Assembly (NCBI GenBank): GCA_963626085.1
Contig: CAVFVJ010000027.1
Location: 1 to 16,300, forward strand
Direction of reading: 5' to 3'
DNA from: Colivivens sp963626085
GTDB lineage: Bacteria; Bacteroidota; Bacteroidia; Bacteroidales; Bacteroidaceae
Length of the DNA stretch: 16,300 nt
Each line of letters begins with the position of its first letter. The stretch's first letter is position 1. Position numbers and translations under genes: made by a program. The notes below the pieces were generated by a model. That model did not search any database, was not told the origin of the DNA, and was given only the letters and a program-made list of their open reading frames with translations. Below, in pieces: positions 6,187 to 13,220 of this stretch.

Positions 6187-8117
6187 AACGGCTCTTTATT
6201 TCTTTGATGATGACAGGTGTTGTCTCCTATGGAGCGGAGGCACAGACCTTGAATGTCGTTACAGACAACACGACTTACGCTTTCTCCGCAGTACAGACTG
6301 GAGATATGACGTACCAGGACGGAGAGACTCTTACCATTCAGGGCAAGACGTTCAATATAAGTGACATTGACAAGATGTATGTGAGTGACGATGAGGTGAC
6401 GGACAATACGGTAAACGTGAGCTACAGTGGTACAACGGCAACCGTGACCGTTGCCGGCAATGTTGCACAGTATGTATCTCCTACAATCACCAACGCTCAT
6501 GTGAGCATTGCTCAGAGTTCAGACGTGAGTGATGATACCTGTGGTGAAATCACATATTCGCTCAGTGGTACGTCAACCGACGGTGAGTTTACGATGGAAG
6601 GGTCTTACAAGGCATCGCTGGAACTCAATGGTCTGACCTTGACGAATCCTTCTGGTGCACCTATTAATATACAGGATGGTAAACGTATAGAACTGAGTGT
6701 CAAGAAAAGTACTGAGAACACTTTGACAGACGGTGCGGACGGTGACTGGAAGGGAAGTGTCGTCTGCAAGGGACACTTGGAACTGAAGGGCAAGGGTACG
6801 CTAAATGTGTACGGCAACACTGCCCATGGTATCTATGCCAAGGAGTATGTGTCGATGAAGAACTGTACGGTCAATGTGCTCTCTGCCGTAAAGGACGGTA
6901 TCAACTGCAACCAGTACTTCCTGATGGAGAGTGGTACACTCAATATCTCTGGTGTTTCGGACGACGGTGTGCAGGTCTCTTATAAGGACGACACGGATCG
7001 TGATGAGGAGGACACTGGCGCACTGACTGTTACCGGTGGAACAATCAACATAACTGTCACAAGTGCTTGTACCAAGGGATTGAAGTCGGAGGGTGATTTG
7101 ATGGTTTCTGATGGTTCTGTCACAATTACAACCACTGGTGGCGGAGCTTGGGACTCTGACGATGCGGAGACAAAGGCTTCAAGTTGTATAGCCTCTGACG
7201 GCAATATTCAGATAGACGGTGGTACATTCACCCTCTCCAGTACAGGTAGCGGAGGTAAGGGCATAAACGGTGATGGTACACTCACAGTCAATGGAGGTGA
7301 CATCACGGTAACCACAACTGGTGGTATGTATGCTTATGTGAATGGAAAGGAATACACCAACTATACGGGTAGTACTGACAATCTTAACAGCTCGCAGAAA
7401 TCCACTCCCAAGGGTATAAAGATTGACGGTAATGTGGTTATCAACGGTGGAACTATAAATGTATCTACCTCGGGCAGCGGTGCTGAGGGCATAGAGAGCA
7501 AGGCGGAACTGACTGTCAATGACGGTACTGTTGTCGTCAACGCCTACGATGATGCAATCAACTCCGGCAGCCATATGTATATCAATGGCGGCACTGTTAC
7601 TGTCGTCGCTTCCGACAATGACGGTCTGGATGCCAACGGCAACATGTACATCAATGGTGGCTATATCATGGCTTTCGGAACTTCGTCCCCGGAGTGTGGC
7701 ATTGATGCCAATGAAGAAGGCGGATATTCTGTATATTTCAAAGGTGGAACTCTGCTGGCTGTTGGCGGTGACAATTCAGTGCCAAGCTCTTCCGAGTCTA
7801 CCCAACCGTATGTCAGTGGATCGATGTCAGTGACAGCCAACTCTGAAGTGACGCTGAAGAGCGGCAGTACCGTGCTGGCTACCTTCACAGTCCCAAGTAC
7901 ATATTCCTCATCTAATAACGGAGGCTTCGGCACAAGGTTCGGTGGTGGAGGTAACTTCGGTCCTGGTGGAGGTGGCGGCAACTCTGGCAGCAGTTCCGTG
8001 CTCATCTCTTGTGAAGGTCTCACATCTGGCAGCAGTTACACCATGACGAGCGGTTCGTCTTCATCTACAGTCACTGCGGCACTGAAGGGCAATTCAGGAG
8101 GCGGTCGCCAATGGTAG
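6183..8117 (+). CDS. Secreted parallel beta-helix carbohydrate-binding-like protein (Cthe_2159 type)
   Basis: A 644-residue secreted protein. Residues 1-20 are a signal peptide (cleavage after AEA). Residues ~22-75 repeat the beta module of the preceding small protein, ending in FNISDIDKMYVSDDE. From ~90 to ~545 the chain is a repetitive Gly/Asn/Asp/Thr-rich series of rungs, for example INGGTINVSTSGSGAEGIES and DDAINSGSHMYINGGTVTV, matching the carbohydrate-binding-like Cthe_2159 family (DUF4353 type). The Clostridium prototype is a calcium-dependent polygalacturonate-binding beta-helix. Acidic residues at turns (DGLDANG, DDAINS, GIDANE) could bind calcium. A glycine-rich stretch follows (~581-602, GGFGTRFGGGG and nearby), then a Ser/Gly-rich tail. 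No lipobox and no sorting domain are seen, so its anchoring is unclear. Start overlap with the upstream gene indicates coupling; a strong terminator follows. Confidence 0.85.
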   Translation: MKRLFISLMMTGVVSYGAEAQTLNVVTDNTTYAFSAVQTGDMTYQDGETLTIQGKTFNISDIDKMYVSDDEVTDNTVNVSYSGTTATVTVAGNVAQYVSPTITNAHVSIAQSSDVSDDTCGEITYSLSGTSTDGEFTMEGSYKASLELNGLTLTNPSGAPINIQDGKRIELSVKKSTENTLTDGADGDWKGSVVCKGHLELKGKGTLNVYGNTAHGIYAKEYVSMKNCTVNVLSAVKDGINCNQYFLMESGTLNISGVSDDGVQVSYKDDTDRDEEDTGALTVTGGTINITVTSACTKGLKSEGDLMVSDGSVTITTTGGGAWDSDDAETKASSCIASDGNIQIDGGTFTLSSTGSGGKGINGDGTLTVNGGDITVTTTGGMYAYVNGKEYTNYTGSTDNLNSSQKSTPKGIKIDGNVVINGGTINVSTSGSGAEGIESKAELTVNDGTVVVNAYDDAINSGSHMYINGGTVTVVASDNDGLDANGNMYINGGYIMAFGTSSPECGIDANEEGGYSVYFKGGTLLAVGGDNSVPSSSESTQPYVSGSMSVTANSEVTLKSGSTVLATFTVPSTYSSSNNGGFGTRFGGGGNFGPGGGGGNSGSSSVLISCEGLTSGSSYTMTSGSSSSTVTAALKGNSGGGRQW

Positions 8118-8163
8118 ACCAGAAACAACATAATTTTCTCACATGATATTTGAATTTTGATGA

Positions 8164-8201
8164 CAACTTGGCGCGAGATAAAGTCGCGCCAAGTTGCTTT
8201 T
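8164..8201 (+). terminator. Intrinsic terminator after the secreted-protein operon
   Basis: A perfect 13-bp stem (CAACTTGGCGCGA at 8164-8176 pairing with TCGCGCCAAGTTG at 8184-8196), a 7-nt loop and a following cTTTT. It separates the two secreted-protein genes from the kinase/regulator genes, so these should be two transcription units apart from read-through. Confidence 0.9.
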
Positions 8202-8309
8202 CACAATAAATAGCCAACTTTAACGTTATAGACTATATTGAAACTATTTACTCAATTCGGGAGATTCATACGACTCCGACAGTTACTTCGGTTAAAATAC
8301 GTCGCTCTT

Positions 8310-9566
8310 ATGATAAAGGGACAGAAGAAATCAGAATTACTCCTGTATTTGGTGTTGTGGCTTATATTGTTCGCAGCACCAATACTCAGCATGTATATCG
8401 GTGATTTCTTTACATCATCTTCTGATTCGGACATGTCCGATCCACCTGCTATCTATGTGGAGGAGTGGGAAGGTGTGTGGAATGCATGGCGGCTGTTGTC
8501 AGTGTTCTGTCTTATTTTCTTTGCACATAATTTCCTTATAGCTCCGCTGCTTGTCTATTGCAACTATAAGTGGCGGTACGGTCTGGGTGTATGTCTTCTT
8601 GCAGCAGTCTTCGTTTGCTGTCAGATATACGTGAGGCGTCAACAGCCAGAGCCTCCAAAGGATGAATTGGCGGAACGTCCGACTCCTCCACGAAGACCAG
8701 ATGGACCGTATATACCAATGCCGCCTCAACAAAATCCGATGGAAATGGATGGTCCTGGTAGGCCACCCATGCCCAAAGAACCTGCCCACGAACCGTCACA
8801 TGTTTTTGGAGGACAGGATTCCGTAGCTTTCATCATCATGACCCTTTTGCTTGGACTCAACGTCGGAGCTAAGTATTTCTTTAAGTCACTTGATGACCGC
8901 AAGCGAATGAAGGAATTGGAACGGGAGAACCTGAGCAGACAGTTGGACTATCTGAAGTATCAGATTAATCCTCATTTCTTCATGAACACCCTCAACAACA
9001 TACATGCACTCATTGATATCGACCCGGAACAGGCAAGCTCTACGATAGAAACTCTGTCCAAGTTGATGCGTTATGTGCTTTACGAGGGCAACAACCCCAT
9101 GGTGTCACTCCAGAAGGAACTGGACTTCATCAGCCATTACGTGGAACTGATGCGCATACGCTATACCGACAGGGTGCGCATCTCTGTGTCGCTGCCGCTG
9201 CAGGCGCAGGTGTCAGACAACGGAGAGGGGGCAGTGGAACTTCCCAAGACCAACCTGATGGACATACAGGTACCGTCCCTCCTTTTCGCCACCTTCCTGG
9301 AAAACGCCTTCAAGCATGGCGTGAGCTATAGACAAGCTTCATTCATTGAGGTGTCCATCAAGACCGACGATGGGGCGCATGAGGTGGAGTTCCTCTGTCA
9401 CAACAGCAAGAAACCTGCGTCGGAGGACAAGCATGGAGGTGTCGGTTTGCGGAATGCAGTGGAGCGATTGCGGCTTATATATGGCAAGGATGGTTACACA
9501 TTGAAGATAGATGATACGGATGATTCCTACTGCGTGCTGCTTAGATTGCCGTTCAAACCTGCCTGA
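8310..9566 (+). CDS. LytS/YehU-type sensor histidine kinase with proline-rich extracytoplasmic loop
   Basis: A sensor kinase of the His_kinase (PF06580) type. With the ATG at 8310 it has 418 residues; a TTG at 8238 would add 24 basic residues. The ATG is preferred because the first membrane segment then starts near residue 9. Four membrane segments are visible (~9-31, ~65-87, ~94-112, ~172-192). The loop after the first is acidic, the one between the second and third is short and basic. Residues ~109-168 between the third and fourth are extremely proline-rich (18 Pro in 60) and should be periplasmic. The DHp motif INPHFFMNTLNN has the phospho-accepting His at 8973-8975 (residue 222). The ATP-binding domain has an N box FLENAFKHG (Asn at residue 332) and a G box GGVGLRNAVERL (from residue 376). 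It pairs with the LytTR regulator 33 bp downstream. The signal is unknown. Confidence 0.93.
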   Translation: MIKGQKKSELLLYLVLWLILFAAPILSMYIGDFFTSSSDSDMSDPPAIYVEEWEGVWNAWRLLSVFCLIFFAHNFLIAPLLVYCNYKWRYGLGVCLLAAVFVCCQIYVRRQQPEPPKDELAERPTPPRRPDGPYIPMPPQQNPMEMDGPGRPPMPKEPAHEPSHVFGGQDSVAFIIMTLLLGLNVGAKYFFKSLDDRKRMKELERENLSRQLDYLKYQINPHFFMNTLNNIHALIDIDPEQASSTIETLSKLMRYVLYEGNNPMVSLQKELDFISHYVELMRIRYTDRVRISVSLPLQAQVSDNGEGAVELPKTNLMDIQVPSLLFATFLENAFKHGVSYRQASFIEVSIKTDDGAHEVEFLCHNSKKPASEDKHGGVGLRNAVERLRLIYGKDGYTLKIDDTDDSYCVLLRLPFKPA

Positions 9567-9599
9567 CTTTATTTATGTAACCATAAACTTCTCAAAACA

Positions 9600-10364
9600 A
9601 TGATACGAGTATTAGCAATAGATGACGAGCCTTTAGCCCTGCAGCAACTGGCGTCTTATCTGGGAAAAGTCCCTTTCTTTGAATTGGTCGACACCTGTCA
9701 GAGTGCCTTGGACGCGATGACGGTGCTTGACAGCCAGGATGTGGACGCTCTTTTCATTGACATCAACATGCCTGACTTCAATGGACTGGATTTCGTGCGT
9801 TCCCTGAACCGCCCTCCAATGATTGTCTTCACCACAGCCTATCAGGAATATGCTGTCGAGGGATATAAGGTGGATGCTGTTGACTATCTCTTGAAACCGT
9901 TCGGCATGGGAGATGTCGTCCGTGCAGCCGACAAGGTGAGGCGGCAGTACGAGTTGCTCCATCCTGCGGAACTTCAGTCTGCTGACGATGATGACACTAT
10001 CTTCGTGAAAAGTGACTATAAGGTGGTACGTGTCCTTGTGCGTGACATCCTCTACGTGGAGGGCATGTCTGAGTACCTTCGTATCCATCTTGCACCGAAT
10101 ACGGCATCTTATACATATGAGTCTCTTGTCAATAAAGGAAATGCAAAGCCTCTGGTAGCTCTGTTGAGTATGAAGAAGATGGAAAACCGATTGCCTGCGG
10201 ACACGTTCATGCGTGTCCACAAGTCATACATCATTAACCTCCGACATATTGCGGAAATCAACCGTGCACAGGTGGTGCTGGACAACGGTGAAGAGATTCC
10301 GGTTGGTGACAGTTTCCGGGAGAACCTGAACCAGTACGTCAACAGGAAGTTCTTGGGAAAGTAG
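9600..10364 (+). CDS. LytTR-family response regulator
   Basis: A 254-residue two-domain regulator. The receiver domain (1-~120) has the acidic pocket D8/D9, the phospho-acceptor D54 in FIDINMP, the conserved T78/T79 in VFTTAYQEYA and K99 in LLKPF. The C-terminal LytTR DNA-binding domain (~131-250) shows FVKSDYKVVRVLVRDILYVE, then FMRVHKSYIINLRHI and a final GEEIPVGDSFRENL strand-helix. Length and domain order are standard. It follows the LytS-type kinase by 33 bp and is surely its partner. LytTR proteins bind tandem 9-bp direct repeats about 21 bp apart; such a pair lies at 5685-5714, so this protein is the obvious candidate regulator of the secreted-protein operon. That target is inferred. 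The stop lies only 15 bp from the stop of the convergent rhamnosidase gene. Confidence 0.95.
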   Translation: MIRVLAIDDEPLALQQLASYLGKVPFFELVDTCQSALDAMTVLDSQDVDALFIDINMPDFNGLDFVRSLNRPPMIVFTTAYQEYAVEGYKVDAVDYLLKPFGMGDVVRAADKVRRQYELLHPAELQSADDDDTIFVKSDYKVVRVLVRDILYVEGMSEYLRIHLAPNTASYTYESLVNKGNAKPLVALLSMKKMENRLPADTFMRVHKSYIINLRHIAEINRAQVVLDNGEEIPVGDSFRENLNQYVNRKFLGK

Positions 10365-10379
10365 TCGTGGCAGACACTC

Positions 10380-13169
10380 TCAGAACTCCCATCTTCCCGT
10401 CTCCAGTTTTATTTGCTTCGTTGTCCCGTCTGCCTGTGGCTGATAGAAGGTGGCAGTGGTGTTGAACGGAACGGTGAACGAGTAGCGGATTTCTCCTTTC
10501 TTGTCGCGTTTCCATTCCGACGTTATGGTTCCGTAGGGGGTCTCTATGCTTCCACGTGCCCAATCAATCCGTTTCTGTCCTTTGGGCAACTGACTCTCGT
10601 CTCTCATATCGGGTTGCGGTGCGAGGATGAAGTGATGGAAGCCGGGGTCTTCGTAGTCGGCTTCTATTCCCAGCATGTCTCTGTATATCCATTCTGCTAT
10701 GACACCGTACGCGTAGTGGTTGAATGAGTTCATGTTCCACTCGTGTTTGTTGAATCCTTCTCCAGACTTGAACGAGTCCCAGCGTTCCCATACAGTGGTA
10801 GCTCCGTTGTCCACCTCATAAAGCCAACTTGGATTGTCACTCTGCAACAGTAGGTTGTATGCAAGGTCTGTCATGCCGTATTCGGACAGCGTGGGGCAGA
10901 GGTAGGCTGTTCCAATGAAGCCAGTGGACAGACGGTTGCCGTTCTCCTCAATTTTTGCCCTCAGTTCTTTCACGGCATTCTCGTACTGTATGCCAGCTTC
11001 AAGCATGTTGAAATGCAAGGCGAGTACATAGGCTGTCTGTGTCTTATAAATAAGGTGTCCCCCAATTACGTACCTCTCTCTGAATTCTTCCCGTATGGCA
11101 CTAGCCAGGGCATTGTATTCGTCGGGCTCGGTTTCTTTACCCAGTGCGATACTAATCCTTGCCATTAGGTCTGCCACGTATGCATAGTAGCATACACTTA
11201 TGTAGCGTGCATCGATATTGTCGTATGCCAACCAGTCTCCATAGGCGGTGCCGGCTCCGTTGTAAGAGTACTTCTCATCGATGTTCGACTGAAGCCATGA
11301 CATGTAGTGTCGCATCGCTTCATAGTTTTCGTCAAGTATTTCCGTGTCGTTGTACATGAGGTAGACGGTCCACGGCACGATTATCATGGCATCTGCCCAT
11401 CCAGCGTTACCGTAGCCTCCGTAGCGTCCGAGTGGGGCTACGTCGGGCAGTGCACCGTCCTCGCGCTGGCAACTCCTCAAGTCGCGCATCCATTTATGGT
11501 AGAAGGCACGCATGTCGGAGTTGTAGCATGCGGTCCGGCAGAATATTTGTGTGTCACCGCTCCAACCCAACCGCTCGTCACGCTGCGGACAGTCGGTCGG
11601 GACACTGAGGAAGTTGTCGCGTGCGCTCCATCTAATGTTTCTGTAAAGTTGGTTCACCCTTTCATCGCTGCATTCGAACGTTGCATACTCGCTGATATCT
11701 GAACCTACGGAAAGACCCCTGAGGTTGATGATGGTCACGTCCTCGCTTGCTGTCATCGACACATATCGGAATCCATAGAATGTGTGTGTAGGGTGGTAGG
11801 TCTCCCCCTTCTTGTTGCCCGACATGATGTAACGAAGTGTGGTCTTTGCTGTGCGCATATTGTACGTGTACACACTGCCGGCAGGACCGTCGTTGATATG
11901 CTCCTTAGCTCCATTGTCGTTGAGCATTTCTCCGAACCGGCACGTGATCTCTGTTCCTGCAGTTCCCTGTACTGTCAGTTCCGGCCAGCCTGTTATGTTC
12001 TGTCCAAGATCGAAGATGGCAGTCTCACCCTTGTGTAGCACGAATCCTTTCTTTCCGTCGAGAGAGGGATTACTCTTAACGACAATTTCTCCGTATGTGG
12101 TTCCTGTCTGCCGTATGTCTTCCCATACGGTCACTTTCTTTGTCGTTTGGCTGTACTCTGGACGTATGACCACCTTCGGTCCGTAGAACCCTGTAACCTC
12201 ACCACTGTAAGATGTGTATGACGCTGGTTGCCAGCCTTGGGAGTTATCGCCCACAGTAGCCCAACTATAGTTCCTGCGCGCGTCATAAGTTTCTCCATTG
12301 TAGATGTCTCCGTAGAGTACCGGCCCACAGTTGTTCACCTGCCATGTGCCGTCGGTGACGAATGTAGCTTCCGTACTGTCGGAGTACATCACGTATATCT
12401 TTGCCATGAACGCAAGGTCGGGGTTGTGGTATATGTTGGCAGTTATCTCACCGCTCCACCATCCGTTGGTAAGTTGCGCTCCAATCATGTTCTTGCCCTT
12501 GAGTAATTGCTCCGTAACATCAAAAGTGATATACGGTACTTCCTTGCGGTAGTCTACACATCCGGGCAACAACTCGTCGTACACCGTGTTGCCGTCTCCA
12601 TCCTCCCTACCAATGCGCTCTCCGTTGAGGTACAGGTTGAAGTTGCCGAGGGCAGTAGCAAACACACGCGCTTTTAGTATCTTCTTCTTCTCGATGTCAA
12701 ACTCCTTGCGCAAGACGGTCGCTCCCTCCTGCTTGTCCCATTGCAGATGACTTCCCTTCAGCCATCTGGCATCGCTCCATCCAATATCGCCAAGTCCTGT
12801 GACGAAGGTGGCAGGTTTGGATATGCATTGTCTTCCTTTGTTGTCCAGTACCGTCACCGTCCAGTAGTACCGTGTGCCGTCGCCTTTCAGTGCCGGTGCC
12901 ATGACCCATGAGTCGGAACTCATCTGCGACTTGGAGTTCCATACCCTCTGCGTACATCTGGGATTGGTGTATATCTGTACCTTGAACGATGTCTGCTTCA
13001 CGTCTTTGAGATTTCCGTCGGCAACGGTCCACGACAATAAAGGCTGTTCCTTGGCAAGACCAACGGGACTTACTACTCCGTCGACTCTTAGGTTGGTCAC
13101 TGTCAGTCCTGCTGCCCATGCCACTGACTGGCAGACGGACATTGCGATGATGAAGACTATTTTATTCAT
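10380..13169 (-). CDS. Secreted GH78 alpha-L-rhamnosidase
   Basis: A 929-residue secreted enzyme that hydrolyses terminal alpha-L-rhamnose from plant glycans or glycosides. Signal peptide at residues 1-19 (cleavage after AWA). Domain order follows GH78: an Ig-like N-terminal domain (~22-125), the N-terminal rhamnosidase beta-sandwich (~150-330), a second beta domain with DLGQNITGW (~345-460), the (alpha/alpha)6 catalytic barrel (~480-830) and a C-terminal beta domain (~835-925). The catalytic motif DCPQRDERLGWSGD (526-539) carries the likely general acid E532, and the WERWD motif carries the likely base E795, a spacing close to that in characterised GH78 enzymes. The length is usual. The gene lies 51 bp downstream of the GH30-like hydrolase gene with no promoter visible between, so the two are probably one operon. 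The preferred linkage and polymer (rhamnogalacturonan, arabinogalactan or another) cannot be read from sequence. Confidence 0.95.
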   Translation of the reverse strand: MNKIVFIIAMSVCQSVAWAAGLTVTNLRVDGVVSPVGLAKEQPLLSWTVADGNLKDVKQTSFKVQIYTNPRCTQRVWNSKSQMSSDSWVMAPALKGDGTRYYWTVTVLDNKGRQCISKPATFVTGLGDIGWSDARWLKGSHLQWDKQEGATVLRKEFDIEKKKILKARVFATALGNFNLYLNGERIGREDGDGNTVYDELLPGCVDYRKEVPYITFDVTEQLLKGKNMIGAQLTNGWWSGEITANIYHNPDLAFMAKIYVMYSDSTEATFVTDGTWQVNNCGPVLYGDIYNGETYDARRNYSWATVGDNSQGWQPASYTSYSGEVTGFYGPKVVIRPEYSQTTKKVTVWEDIRQTGTTYGEIVVKSNPSLDGKKGFVLHKGETAIFDLGQNITGWPELTVQGTAGTEITCRFGEMLNDNGAKEHINDGPAGSVYTYNMRTAKTTLRYIMSGNKKGETYHPTHTFYGFRYVSMTASEDVTIINLRGLSVGSDISEYATFECSDERVNQLYRNIRWSARDNFLSVPTDCPQRDERLGWSGDTQIFCRTACYNSDMRAFYHKWMRDLRSCQREDGALPDVAPLGRYGGYGNAGWADAMIIVPWTVYLMYNDTEILDENYEAMRHYMSWLQSNIDEKYSYNGAGTAYGDWLAYDNIDARYISVCYYAYVADLMARISIALGKETEPDEYNALASAIREEFRERYVIGGHLIYKTQTAYVLALHFNMLEAGIQYENAVKELRAKIEENGNRLSTGFIGTAYLCPTLSEYGMTDLAYNLLLQSDNPSWLYEVDNGATTVWERWDSFKSGEGFNKHEWNMNSFNHYAYGVIAEWIYRDMLGIEADYEDPGFHHFILAPQPDMRDESQLPKGQKRIDWARGSIETPYGTITSEWKRDKKGEIRYSFTVPFNTTATFYQPQADGTTKQIKLETGRWEF

Positions 13170-13220
13170 GTGTGCAAGAGTTTGTTTTCTTTACTAATGA
13201 CTGCGTTTTTGCCAGTTGGT

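Noticed and set aside
6183..8117. The internal repeats of the beta-helix gene as a DNA repeat array or CRISPR
   Set aside because: The periodicity is at the protein level (beta-helix rungs); the DNA copies are degenerate and have no constant spacer.
8202..8237. A second LytTR-type repeat pair before the kinase gene, for autoregulation
   Set aside because: There is one CGTT core (in TAACGTTA at 8221-8228) but no second copy 21 bp away.
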